Shown here piece by piece: positions 1 through 8,211 of a stretch of DNA of 64,000 bases (positions within the stretch are counted from its first letter, which is position 1; each line of letters opens with the position of its first letter). The notes below the pieces were generated by a model, which saw only the letters and a program-made list of their open reading frames with translations, was not told the origin of the DNA and ran no database searches. The DNA comes from Marivibrio sp040218065 (GTDB lineage Bacteria; Pseudomonadota; Alphaproteobacteria; UBA8366; Aestuariispiraceae): NCBI RefSeq assembly GCF_040218065.1, contig NZ_JAVJQE010000013.1:124001-188000 (forward strand), given 5' to 3'. The translations under genes were made by a program, and so were the position numbers.

Positions 1-177
1 CGCCGCCGCCACCCCTGTCGCCACCAGGAGCGCAACCGCATTGTTGCCGAGCCAGAGGCCGATCAAATAGCGGTTGCCGGCCGCGAAGCCATAGCCTGAC
101 CCGACCCCGGCCACGGAGAGAACCCCTGGTCCAGGCGTGATGATCAAAAGGAAGACCGCGGCGGCGAAGGCGAGCAT
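1..177 (-). CDS. LysE/RhtB-family amino-acid exporter, N-terminal fragment
   Basis: The minus strand opens with MLAFAAAVFLLIITPGPGVL, the first membrane helix and ITPGPG signature of the LysE/RhtB exporter family. These inner-membrane proteins of about 200 residues export amino acids such as lysine, threonine or homoserine lactone. Only the first 59 codons lie in the window; the frame runs open through the left edge. The ATG at 177 places the hydrophobic helix directly at the N-terminus as usual for the family. A TTG 36 bases upstream in the same frame is a less likely start. The substrate cannot be told from this piece. Confidence 0.75.
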   Translation of the reverse strand, partial: MLAFAAAVFLLIITPGPGVLSVAGVGSGYGFAAGNRYLIGLWLGNNAVALLVATGVAAA

Positions 178-233
178 GGCGGCGAGACTAGCCGTTTCGT
201 CCGCCGCTGGCAAAAGGCGCGACGGGCCGCCGG

Positions 234-1073
234 TCAGTCGAACAGCGCGTCGATATCCGCTTGGCTGATGCCCTCGCCGCTGCGCGCCGGACCGTTCAGC
301 AGGGCGGCGTCGCCCTCGGCCTCCTCCTCAGGAACCGGCAGGTCTTCGAAGGCTTCGATGCCCCAGATTCCGATCATCGCGACGATTCGCTCCTCGATGT
401 GGCGAAGCGTGGTGATGACCTTGGAGGTGCGCTGACCGGTCAGATCCTGAAAGTTGCAGGCCTCCATGATCTTGATCGCGGCCTCCTCGATCTGCGCGGC
501 GAGCGCCTCCTGCTCCGCGTCTCCGTCGAGCAGGCCGGCGAGTTTGGTGACCAGATCCATCTGCTCTTCGGCGCGGGCCAGGATCTCCTCCGTCGCCGCG
601 CCGGTGTCCGTCACGATGGCGTCCAGCTCGTTGCGCGCTTCCTCAATCCGGTTGTTGTCGGCGTTGGGGTGCTTGATGAGCGACAGTTCTGTCTTGGCGC
701 GGCCGATCATCTTGACCATGCGCGCGATCTCCACCCGAACGGCGAGATCGGAGTCGACGTCCTGCGCCCCAAGCCCGGCCGGCTCTCCGGCGGGCGCCCC
801 GGCGGGCTGCAAGGCGGCCAGCATGGTCTTCATCTCAGCCAATTCCGCGTGAATGGCCGCCAGCTCGTCGCCAGCGGCGAAAGACGCCCCTGACGAGGGC
901 GCCCCCGATGCGGCCTCCGCGCCGTCGCGATCCGCCGCCTGGGGCGGTCGGGGCAGCGGCGGCTCGGGCGCCAGAGGACCGGCGGCGCCGACGTCCAATC
1001 CGGCCCTCTCGGCGCGGAACGGCCGCCGGGCCTGCGAGCGGCCGGCGGAGGAGGAAGCGGTGAGATTGGTCAT
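234..1073 (-). CDS. cheZ: CheZ-type chemotaxis protein phosphatase
   Basis: This 279-residue soluble protein has a long helical core (about 105-235) containing CNFQDLTGQRTSKVI near residues 206-220. That is the CheZ signature in which the Gln (about 209) enters the CheY active site to speed dephosphorylation of CheY-P. Residues 1-100 are a low-complexity Ala/Pro-rich linker. The C-terminus, ISQADIDALFD, is a short tail of the kind that docks CheY; it also resembles the FliM N-terminus. I chose the ATG at 1073 because the longer reading frame upstream is Arg-rich and looks non-coding. It is divergent from the unknown gene at 1361. The family assignment is firm; the exact response-regulator partner is inferred. 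Confidence 0.8.
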   Translation of the reverse strand: MTNLTASSSAGRSQARRPFRAERAGLDVGAAGPLAPEPPLPRPPQAADRDGAEAASGAPSSGASFAAGDELAAIHAELAEMKTMLAALQPAGAPAGEPAGLGAQDVDSDLAVRVEIARMVKMIGRAKTELSLIKHPNADNNRIEEARNELDAIVTDTGAATEEILARAEEQMDLVTKLAGLLDGDAEQEALAAQIEEAAIKIMEACNFQDLTGQRTSKVITTLRHIEERIVAMIGIWGIEAFEDLPVPEEEAEGDAALLNGPARSGEGISQADIDALFD

Positions 1074-1269
1074 CGTTTGGCGCTCGCTTGGCTCTTGCGG
1101 CGCCGGCCGGCGTCTCGGCCGGCGGCGTCCGTCGTTGGCGGTTCCTCGGTGCGCGGCGCGGCGGCGGATCGCCAATGGACGTCCGCCCTTCCGCTCCCAT
1201 CCGGCGCGATCGGGACTATGCGCCGCCGTTCCTTTCCGGCCGGTTAACGCCGCGCCCTTCGGCGCCGTC

Positions 1270-1285
1270 TTAAGCTCGCGTTAAC
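1270..1285. promoter_or_regulatory. CtrA-type box TTAA-N7-TTAAC
   Basis: The divergent gap holds TTAAGCTCGCGTTAAC, a perfect match to the TTAA-N7-TTAA consensus bound by the alphaproteobacterial master regulator CtrA. It lies 76 bases before the ATG of the unknown gene at 1361 and about 200 bases before the cheZ-like gene. A single GTTAAC half site sits at 1243-1248. CtrA commonly controls motility and chemotaxis genes, which fits the neighbour. Binding is inferred from sequence alone. Confidence 0.55.
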
Positions 1286-1360
1286 GCGTCTCAGGCAAAC
1301 TTCACTCTGGGTCTTGTGGGGGTGCGACGGACGCGAGACTGAACTGGGATCGAAGGCTTC

Positions 1361-2392
1361 ATGACCACCGAAACCGCACCGCCGGCGCCGACAGGGCGCG
1401 AGCGCGACAGCCTGCATATTCTGCCGCTGTGCATCGTTCCCCTTCAGACGCCGGGACTGCGTCGCGCGCGACTGGTCAAGAACAACCGCATCGAGACGAT
1501 GGTCGAGCTGTTCAAGGACCAGCAAGCCGGCAGCGGGCAAATCGCCCTGCCCGATCTCCCGGGGTTTTTCCCCGGCGCCGATCCGGAGACGTTCAAAAAA
1601 GATCTGGCGATCGTCGAGCGGTTGGCGCGGGCGCCCAGTTTCGACGTCTATTCGACGCGAATCACGCTGCGCAATCTCGACATCCAGGTCGACCGACAGG
1701 AGCATCTGCAGCTTTCCGACGATAAGAAGCTTGAGCTGACCGAGCGGATGAAGAGCTTCACCGCCCCCTTGATCCGCAACGTTTACGGACAAGAGGTCGA
1801 CGGGGTGGAGGACGCGGGCGATCTATCCGCCATGCTGCGCAACCCCGACAAGGAGGAGGCGCTGCGCCGGCTGACCACCTTGGCCGAGAAGCTGAATGTG
1901 AACCTCGAGGACATCCCCCGCTTCGTCGAGGACTACGGCGACGTCTTCCTCTCGCTGGCGTTTTTTCAGGAAACCTTGGACAAGATGGTGCCGGGATTGG
2001 ATCTGTTCCTTGGCTGGACAGAGGACCTTCGCGCCTCCTGGCAAATCAAGAACGACCGCGCGCAGGATCGCATCCTGAAGCAAATCATCGCGGACCTTTC
2101 GGACATATCCGGCTCCATCACCGGCCGGTTCGAGAGCTTCGACCGCAAGACGAAGGATTTCTGGGAGGACGTCTCCGCCGAACGCTTCAAGGAAGTGCGC
2201 GATCTCGTCACCGCGCATCACATGACGGTCGGCGGCGTGCTCTGCGGACTCAACCTGAAACTCGACCATTGGCGCGAGCGGTTCCCGGACCGCCACGCCG
2301 GCGGGCCGCAACAGCGCATCGAATTCTGCTTCAGCGAGATCTTGCCGGGGCTCGACTACATCAAGCAGTTGGAGACCCGCGCGGCGCGGTGA
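1361..2392 (+). CDS. Conserved-looking hypothetical protein, helix-rich, 343 aa
   Basis: I do not recognise the family. The protein has no signal peptide or membrane segment. It is rich in charged helical stretches and ends with a compact region near FCFSEILPGLDYIKQLE. Long amphipathic helices around residues 215-285 suggest a helical-bundle or scaffold protein in the cytoplasm. The ATG at 1361 follows GAAGG at a good distance. It is divergent from the cheZ-like gene and has a CtrA-like box upstream, so a role tied to motility or cell cycle is a reasonable inference but not shown. It converges on the lipoprotein gene, leaving only 13 bases between the stops. Confidence 0.7.
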   Translation: MTTETAPPAPTGRERDSLHILPLCIVPLQTPGLRRARLVKNNRIETMVELFKDQQAGSGQIALPDLPGFFPGADPETFKKDLAIVERLARAPSFDVYSTRITLRNLDIQVDRQEHLQLSDDKKLELTERMKSFTAPLIRNVYGQEVDGVEDAGDLSAMLRNPDKEEALRRLTTLAEKLNVNLEDIPRFVEDYGDVFLSLAFFQETLDKMVPGLDLFLGWTEDLRASWQIKNDRAQDRILKQIIADLSDISGSITGRFESFDRKTKDFWEDVSAERFKEVRDLVTAHHMTVGGVLCGLNLKLDHWRERFPDRHAGGPQQRIEFCFSEILPGLDYIKQLETRAAR

Positions 2393-2399
2393 GCGAAGG

Positions 2400-2417
2400 C
2401 GTCCGTCACTTCGGACG
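2400..2417. terminator. Short hairpin between convergent genes
   Basis: CGTCCG and CGGACG pair across a six-base loop in the 13-base gap and first codons of the convergent lipoprotein gene end. The stem is only six base pairs and has no T-run, so it is a weak candidate for a bidirectional transcription end. Confidence 0.25.
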
Positions 2418-3071
2418 TCGCGATCGCCAGAGCGAGCGATCGGGCTCGATCGTCGAGCCTTCGAGCACCTTGCGGCGACGCTTCTCCACCCGCTCCGGCA
2501 GCAGATTCTCGTCGCGCCACCCGACGCCGAACAATTGGTTCTTCTCAAGCCAGCTCAGTCCGTAGACCGGCCCGGTCTGCGAAACCAAGGCCCCGTCGGC
2601 CCGTCGATAGACCGCGACCGCCAATTTCGCCACGCCCGTGCGGTCGAGCGACTCGAAGAGCGCAAGCTCCGGTATCTCAACCGCTTCCGACAAGGGAACC
2701 GGGGCTTCGAAGCCGCCCACACCGACGAAATCCCGACGGCGGTTCACCGACAACGCGCCGGAGCGCAGCTCGACCACATAGTCCGCCGCCGCGCGCGTCG
2801 GGCGCAGCCGAAAGCCCTGCCGCGCGATCCGTTCACGCACGGCGCCCAACACGTAGGCCGCGTCGTAGCTCTCATGATACTGGGCGTCGAGGAAGACGGA
2901 GGCGCCGTCGGGCGCGTCGATCTCAAGCTTCTCGACCGCCTGGTCGGCGGCGGTCGAGATCAGCAACTGCTCCGTCGCGGCCCGCTCCGGGGCGGTGCGG
3001 CGGACCTCGGTGCAGGCGGCGGTCGTGAGGGCTAGAATCAGGCACAGGGCGGCGCGGACGCTCGAGCGCAT
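2406..3071 (-). CDS. Outer-membrane-type lipoprotein, DUF6655-like
   Basis: The 221-residue product begins MRSSVRAALCLILALTTAAC, a signal peptide ending in a lipobox, so it should be a secreted lipoprotein. The body contains GGFEAPVPLSEAVEIPEL, then RTGVAKLAVAVYRRADGALV, then GPVYGLSWLEKNQLFGVGW. This pattern recalls lipoproteins annotated as DUF6655; that match is from memory. The ATG at 3071 was chosen over longer frames because it starts the signal peptide and has GGAG upstream. It is the last gene of the TackOD1-glycosyltransferase-HlyD cluster, 98 bases after the adaptor gene. It might be a periplasmic or outer-membrane part of the same export machine. Confidence 0.75.
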   Translation of the reverse strand: MRSSVRAALCLILALTTAACTEVRRTAPERAATEQLLISTAADQAVEKLEIDAPDGASVFLDAQYHESYDAAYVLGAVRERIARQGFRLRPTRAAADYVVELRSGALSVNRRRDFVGVGGFEAPVPLSEAVEIPELALFESLDRTGVAKLAVAVYRRADGALVSQTGPVYGLSWLEKNQLFGVGWRDENLLPERVEKRRRKVLEGSTIEPDRSLWRSRRPK

Positions 3072-3169
3072 GCGAGACAGCTCCGTCGGTTTGAGACGTT
3101 GGGGCGGCTGACAGATTGGCAGGTGGGGCCGACTTTCGGGCCTGCAACCCCCGTAGAATCGCCCGCCGC

Positions 3170-4243
3170 TCAGCCCCCCGCCTCCTGCCGCCATCCGAAG
3201 CGTTGTTCGACGGTGCGGCGCAGGTCGTCGAGGCGATGCTCGATCCACCATCCGGGCCGATGCACCTCCACCGTGGCGAACAGCGGCGGCCGTCGGTCGG
3301 GATCGCCTGTGAAGTCCACGCGGAGAACCTGTTCGCGCTCGGCCGGACGAAAGGTCTGACGGAACTCTTCAGGCAACTGCGCGGTCAACGGCAGGACCGC
3401 GCTGACCGTCGCCGGGTAGCGCGCGACGCCGTCCGTGACCTCCACCGTTTCGCCCACGGCGACGTCGTAGAGCGTCCCCGTCGCGCGATAGGCCAGCACG
3501 TAGCGCCCCTTATCAGCGATGCGCGCGACCGGCTCGCCGGCCGTGACCACGGCGCCGCTCAGCACCATGACGTCGGTGACAAGCCCCGAGAACGGCGCCC
3601 GAAGCGCCCCGTCGTCGAACTGCTCGCGCAGCGCCGCCAGCGCGTTCTCGGCCCGGGCGACGCGGGTGCGCAGCGCGTCGTTCTCCGCACTCAGACCCTC
3701 GATCGCGCTTTTCAGGCTCTCCACCTCCGAGAGCGCCTGATAATAGTCGTTCGCGACCGACAGCTGCTCGCGTTTGCTGACGAGCCCTTGGGCCTGCGCC
3801 TGATCGAATTGCGCGCGCACCTGCCGGGCGCTTTCCAACCGCCGTTCCGCTTCGCCCAGCAGACGCCGACGCGCGGCCAGATCGGCGACGCCTTCGGTCA
3901 GCCGCCCTTGCGTCTCGGCCACGTCGGCGGCGATGCGCGCGATGCGCTCTGAGACGTCCTGGCTTCGCAGCCGCGCGAGCAGGTCCCCCTGCTCGACCCG
4001 ATCGCCGCGCTCGACCGCGACCTCCGACACGGTGGCGGTGTATTCCGAGGCCAGTTCGGCGGCGTCGGAGACCACCAGCCCCTGGGCGCGCAAATACACC
4101 AAGTGTCCGGCGAAGGCGTCCGCCAACCACAGCATCAGCCCGAACAGCGCGCTCAGATAGAGCACGCGGCCGAGACGGCCGCTGCGCCCGCGCACCTGGC
4201 TTCTGAGCGCGTCGGAGGAGGGTCTGCGCTTCAGGCTGCGCAT
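3170..4243 (-). CDS. HlyD-family membrane-fusion/periplasmic adaptor protein
   Basis: The 357-residue protein has one N-terminal membrane helix (about 28-48) and then a biotinyl-lipoyl half motif, VSEVAVERGDRVEQGDLLARL-like, near residue 70. A coiled-coil arm follows (about 95-215), then the second lipoyl half near LRAPFSGLVTDVMV and a beta-barrel region. This is the standard HlyD/Alg44-type layout of adaptors that bridge the inner membrane and periplasm. No PilZ domain is present, unlike Alg44. Its ATG lies one base before the stop of the glycosyltransferase gene, implying translational coupling. The likely role is periplasmic export of the polysaccharide made by the partner transferase. Confidence 0.85.
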   Translation of the reverse strand: MRSLKRRPSSDALRSQVRGRSGRLGRVLYLSALFGLMLWLADAFAGHLVYLRAQGLVVSDAAELASEYTATVSEVAVERGDRVEQGDLLARLRSQDVSERIARIAADVAETQGRLTEGVADLAARRRLLGEAERRLESARQVRAQFDQAQAQGLVSKREQLSVANDYYQALSEVESLKSAIEGLSAENDALRTRVARAENALAALREQFDDGALRAPFSGLVTDVMVLSGAVVTAGEPVARIADKGRYVLAYRATGTLYDVAVGETVEVTDGVARYPATVSAVLPLTAQLPEEFRQTFRPAEREQVLRVDFTGDPDRRPPLFATVEVHRPGWWIEHRLDDLRRTVEQRFGWRQEAGG

Positions 4244-4244
4244 C

Positions 4245-5510
4245 TCAGAACACCTCCGTCGTCTCGCGCACCTTGGGCGGCACGTAATCGTCGCGGTAAG
4301 AGGTGCGGAAAATCAGCTCGTCGACCGCCGCATACAGCCGCACGAAGCGCAGAAAATAGCTGTTGAAGAGGCCGTAGCAGATCGCCTCCGGCCAGAGGCG
4401 AAGCCGGCCGTATTCGCCGGAGACCGCGCAGGCCGCGATATAGCTGACCAGCCCCATCGCCATGTAGAAGATCGTCACCGCGCCCACGATCGCCCAGCCG
4501 AACGACCCGTAGGTCAGGAACAGCCAGATCAGATAGACGGTGAAGGAGACCGCCAGAACCAGCTGAAAGAACAGCACGTCGATGACCCCCAGCGCGTTGC
4601 GCAGCGTGAAGGACTCGCGCGCCGGATTGAGCAGCCGACCGAACTTCCGCAGCCGGATGCGCACCAGGCTGCGATTCCAGCGCAGGCGCTGGCGCACCAG
4701 CGCCGGCAAGCTTTCCGGAACGTCGGTCAGCGCCCAAGCTTCCGGCGCGAAGCGCACGCGCCAGCCGGCCTGGCGCACCTTGACCGTGATGTCCGCATCC
4801 TCGCCCGGGCCTACGTCCCAGCCGCCGACCCGGGTCAGCGCGGCGCGTCGAAAGGCCCCGAAAGCGCCGGAGACGATGTAGAGGACGCCCAGCATGTCGG
4901 TGACGCGGCGTCCGAGCGAAATGCTCTCCAGATATTGCACCGTCTGCCACCGGGTCATCATGCTCGCGTCCCAATTGCGGACGCCCAGATTGCCGGCGAC
5001 GGCCCCGCAGCGCGGATCGCCGAAGGGCTCCAACAGCCGGGCGAAGGCGTCGTCGTCATAGGTGGTGTCCACGTCCGCGATCACCACGACTTCGCCCGTC
5101 GCGTAACGCAGGCCCAGATTGGCCGCGGCGCTCTTGCCCGCGCGCAGACGGGTCGACAGCGCGAGATCGATTAGACCTTCCTTCTTGAGACGGCGCGCCA
5201 ACGCGCCCATTCCGTCGCTGGAGCCGTCGTCGACGACGATGATCTGGTCCGGCGGGCGCGACTGAAGCCGCATCGAGCGGACGGCGACCTCCAGCCGATC
5301 GGCCTCGTTGTGACCGGGCAACAGCACCGTCACGCCCTGCACCGCGGCAGGGGATGCGGTCGCCTCCGCGGGCCGGATCAGGGTCGCCAACGCGATCAGC
5401 ACACCCGGCAGCAAAAAGCGCGGGATCTCGATGAACAGCGCATGCCAGAACATCGCCAGAAAGCCCGCGCGATCGAGGGCCAACAGGAAGTCGAGCGGCT
5501 CGGCGATCAT
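4245..5510 (-). CDS. Processive family-2 glycosyltransferase, membrane-bound
   Basis: The 421-residue enzyme has an N-terminal membrane region (about 10-45) and then a GT2 catalytic domain. The nucleotide-sugar Asp pair is in VVDDGSSD (about 92-99), the metal-binding DVD is near 146-148, GEDAD is near 236-240, and QRLRW is at 274-278. The last is the Q(Q/R)xRW motif of processive synthases such as BcsA and Alg8. Three or four C-terminal helices (about 305-395) could form a translocation channel. It overlaps the upstream TackOD1 gene by four bases (ATGA). With an HlyD adaptor next door it should polymerise and extrude an exopolysaccharide; the sugar is unknown. Confidence 0.88.
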   Translation of the reverse strand: MIAEPLDFLLALDRAGFLAMFWHALFIEIPRFLLPGVLIALATLIRPAEATASPAAVQGVTVLLPGHNEADRLEVAVRSMRLQSRPPDQIIVVDDGSSDGMGALARRLKKEGLIDLALSTRLRAGKSAAANLGLRYATGEVVVIADVDTTYDDDAFARLLEPFGDPRCGAVAGNLGVRNWDASMMTRWQTVQYLESISLGRRVTDMLGVLYIVSGAFGAFRRAALTRVGGWDVGPGEDADITVKVRQAGWRVRFAPEAWALTDVPESLPALVRQRLRWNRSLVRIRLRKFGRLLNPARESFTLRNALGVIDVLFFQLVLAVSFTVYLIWLFLTYGSFGWAIVGAVTIFYMAMGLVSYIAACAVSGEYGRLRLWPEAICYGLFNSYFLRFVRLYAAVDELIFRTSYRDDYVPPKVRETTEVF

Positions 5511-6934
5511 CCGTCGCCTCCCGCCGACTCGACGTCGGGACCCGTCGCGGCGTGGCGTGCAGGGCGAAGCCCGCGCTCGGCGAGAAACGCCTCCGCGCCC
5601 TCGCGGTCCATCACGGTGGTGCTGAAGCTGAGGTCGATGGCGATCTTGTCCAGCACCTGATCGTTCAAACGATCGAGGACGCGCCTGGCGTTCTCCGACG
5701 TCGTCTCCGGCATGGCGATCAGCACGGCGTCCTCGCTGACCGCCAAGAGGTCGCTTTCGCGCAAAGCCTCGCCGGTCAGTTCCGCCAACAGCCGAAACGC
5801 CTCCGCCACCTGCTCGCGGCCGTGCTCGCGGATCAGCGCGTCGGCGCTGTCCAACTTGCCGCGCACGATCGCGATCGGCCGGTCGTACCGCCCCGCGACG
5901 TCCAGGTCGTGCAGGAGCAACTGGCCGAACTCCTTAAAGCTGCGGCTTTGGGCGATCGGTTCGAAGGCGTCCTCGACCTTAAGACGCGGGCGCCGGCCGG
6001 CGCGCAGGGCGGCCAGCCCCTCCTCGGTCACTGCATAGGCGAACCAGTCGACCGTCTGGGCGCCGTCGCCCGGCGTCTCGCGCGCGCAATCCATGCAGGT
6101 GAAGACGACGTTCGGCGGATCCGCCTGTTCGCCGCACACGCCGCAAACCGGAATGACGCCCGGCGAATCGTAATCGACGCCGAAATGGCGGGGGCGCTTG
6201 CCGCACTTCGGACAGCGCATCGCGCCGCGCTCTCCAAAATCGCTTTGCGGCCCCTGCATCCCGCAGGCGTAGTGATGGATCAGCCGCTCGTCCTGCAGGT
6301 AGGCGGCGTGACAGTGCGGGCAGTGCTCGGCCGCATTCAATCGACTGCCGCCGCACTGACTGCAGCGATGCAGGCGGTGCGCATGGGCGCGCTCGAGCAA
6401 TCCGTCCGCGGCGAGCGCGTCCAGCAGCCGCCGCGCGCTGGGGACGCCGAACAATCCGGGATAGCGCATGGCCTGGCGGCGCTCCGGCGCCCAATGCGGT
6501 TCGATCCGGCGATCCCGCGCTTGCGCATAGGCCAGCGCGCCCATCGCCTGGGGCTCAAGCGAATCGCGCGCATCGGGCCATTGCGCAAGAGCGCGCAGAA
6601 TCGGCGCGACCTCGGCGAGGCCGTCGGCCAGCGCTTCGCTGGTCAGCGCTTCAAGTTCGGCGTCGAGACGCGCGCGCAGCGTCTCGTGCGAGCCCAGCAT
6701 CGGCGCGGCGTAGCCGATCGGTCCGTCCAGCAGCGCCGCCGCCGCATCGGCCGAGGCCCCGGGCGCCAGCAGCAGCGCCCGCCGCCCGGCGGACGTCGAG
6801 CGCAGCGCAGGCGCATCCGCCGACGGGTTGTCGATCAACCGCCATCCCGCCGGAGGGCGCAGGCCTTCCGGCGCTTCGCCCAACAACGCCAGCACCCCTG
6901 CTGGTTCGCCGTCCTCTTCCGCGTGAGTCGCCAT
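5507..6934 (-). CDS. TackOD1 zinc domain fused to degenerate GGDEF domain
   Basis: The 475-residue cytoplasmic protein has a variable N-terminal region (1-145) followed by a Cys-rich domain (about 150-310). Its cysteines fall at 191/194, 205/208, 224, 241/244, 264/267 and 280/283. The spacing, with LIHHYACGMQGP and CPKCGKRPRHFGVDYDSPG, matches the TackOD1 output domain first named from thaumarchaeal signalling proteins. Residues 335-455 resemble a GGDEF fold (RYDRPIAIVRGKLDS, ESDLLAVSEDAVLIAMPET). The catalytic GG(D/E)EF is replaced by VSEDAV, so diguanylate cyclase activity is unlikely. It is first in a tight operon with the glycosyltransferase and HlyD adaptor. A regulatory or assembly role in polysaccharide production is inferred. 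Confidence 0.8.
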   Translation of the reverse strand: MATHAEEDGEPAGVLALLGEAPEGLRPPAGWRLIDNPSADAPALRSTSAGRRALLLAPGASADAAAALLDGPIGYAAPMLGSHETLRARLDAELEALTSEALADGLAEVAPILRALAQWPDARDSLEPQAMGALAYAQARDRRIEPHWAPERRQAMRYPGLFGVPSARRLLDALAADGLLERAHAHRLHRCSQCGGSRLNAAEHCPHCHAAYLQDERLIHHYACGMQGPQSDFGERGAMRCPKCGKRPRHFGVDYDSPGVIPVCGVCGEQADPPNVVFTCMDCARETPGDGAQTVDWFAYAVTEEGLAALRAGRRPRLKVEDAFEPIAQSRSFKEFGQLLLHDLDVAGRYDRPIAIVRGKLDSADALIREHGREQVAEAFRLLAELTGEALRESDLLAVSEDAVLIAMPETTSENARRVLDRLNDQVLDKIAIDLSFSTTVMDREGAEAFLAERGLRPARHAATGPDVESAGGDG

Positions 6935-7100
6935 GAAGCGAGACTATGGAGCTATTTTATTAAAATGCCAGGGGAATATGCCCGAGGCGTTCGCCTGGTC
7001 CGCTAAGCCGCGGGCGGTCACTAACCGTCCGGTAAGAAGTTGCGTCTAGGATCAAGCGCGGTATCAATTCACTGCACCGGATAGACAGGAGAGAGGGGCC

Positions 7101-8198
7101 ATGGCCGCGCATTTGCCGAACAGTTTCCAGGAGCGCGGCGTCGCCGTCCCGTTCGAGACCGACGCGGTTCGAAACGCGCGACTGCGCGGCGAGAGCGCCA
7201 AGCGTCGCGAAGCCTTGCTGCCCGGGTTGAGCGGCGGCGAGGGCACCTATGTCGTCCCCTTCAAGGCGCTGCCCGAGCTGGTCGAGCTCACGCTCTACGA
7301 CCGCGCTCTGTTCGACGCCGTCGAGGCGGAGGACGACGAACTGGCCCCGATGGATATGCGCGAAATCGTTCTCCAGGTCGACGCCCAGGGCTACGGCGGC
7401 GTCGACCGCACCAAGGCGGCCAAACAGGAACTCGCTTATGCGGACACGGTCGCGATATTCAATCAATGTCTGCTGATCGTGCGCGCGCTGAAGCTGCTGG
7501 CCGACGATTCGCTGGACATGGACTTGAAGGTCTTGATCACGCCGGAGGGCCAGAGGCTCGCGAAGGAGCATTTTCGCGGCTACGCCCAACACGCCGGCAC
7601 CAGCTCGGACGAAATCATGCGGAAGCTGGAGCAGTGGGCGCGCCTGATCGGCACCGTCGGCGTTCGCCAAGCCGAACATGTCGGCTATTTGCGCCGCGAT
7701 CAGATACGCCTTAAGGAGATGACCGACGATCTGCGCGCCTACATCGCGAAAGAGCCGCCTGAGGCGCAAGCCATGGGGCGCGGGATCGTCGAGGCGGCCG
7801 ACCTCGCCTCCGAGATCGTGGACGAAGAAGTGGAGGCCTGTTGGGCCTACGAAGCCTCGATCGCAAAGACCTTGGAAAACGCAGGCCCCGCCATGGCCGA
7901 TCTGCGCAAGCGGATCGAGACGATCTCATGGGTGCTGGACGGATGGCGCCGGATGATGGACGCCTGGGACGACTCGGCCGAAGCTTTCCGCAGTCAGCGC
8001 CGAAAGGTGCTCGAGATGATCTACGAGAACCTGCCGGTGCTCCCGAAGAGCATTCTGCAACGCAATCAGCTGGAGAAAGCGAGCGTGATCCGCGAGCAGC
8101 AAAAGGGTTGGGTCAAGGCCAATACCGACTGGCGCACCGAGGAGCTGGACGAGGAGATGGTCGGCCGGCTGCAATCCTTCAAGACGATCGAGGAATGA
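7101..8198 (+). CDS. Hypothetical protein, 365 aa, helical
   Basis: I do not recognise a family. The protein has no signal or membrane segment and is mostly predicted helix. Highly charged stretches occur near residues 155-240 and 290-350, including YENLPVLPKSILQRNQLEKASVIREQQKGW. The start at 7101 follows GAGAGGGGCC, a good ribosome-binding site. Thirteen bases separate its stop from the next gene, also unknown, so the two are probably cotranscribed and may form a complex. It is divergent from the TackOD1-glycosyltransferase operon across a 166-base gap, which hints at a shared regulatory region. Confidence 0.7.
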   Translation: MAAHLPNSFQERGVAVPFETDAVRNARLRGESAKRREALLPGLSGGEGTYVVPFKALPELVELTLYDRALFDAVEAEDDELAPMDMREIVLQVDAQGYGGVDRTKAAKQELAYADTVAIFNQCLLIVRALKLLADDSLDMDLKVLITPEGQRLAKEHFRGYAQHAGTSSDEIMRKLEQWARLIGTVGVRQAEHVGYLRRDQIRLKEMTDDLRAYIAKEPPEAQAMGRGIVEAADLASEIVDEEVEACWAYEASIAKTLENAGPAMADLRKRIETISWVLDGWRRMMDAWDDSAEAFRSQRRKVLEMIYENLPVLPKSILQRNQLEKASVIREQQKGWVKANTDWRTEELDEEMVGRLQSFKTIEE

Positions 8199-8211
8199 CG
8201 GCGATCCCGCC

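Noticed and set aside
3170..4243. Alg44 orthologue with PilZ domain
   Set aside because: No RxxxR and D/NxSxxG PilZ pattern is present; only the HlyD-type adaptor part is visible.
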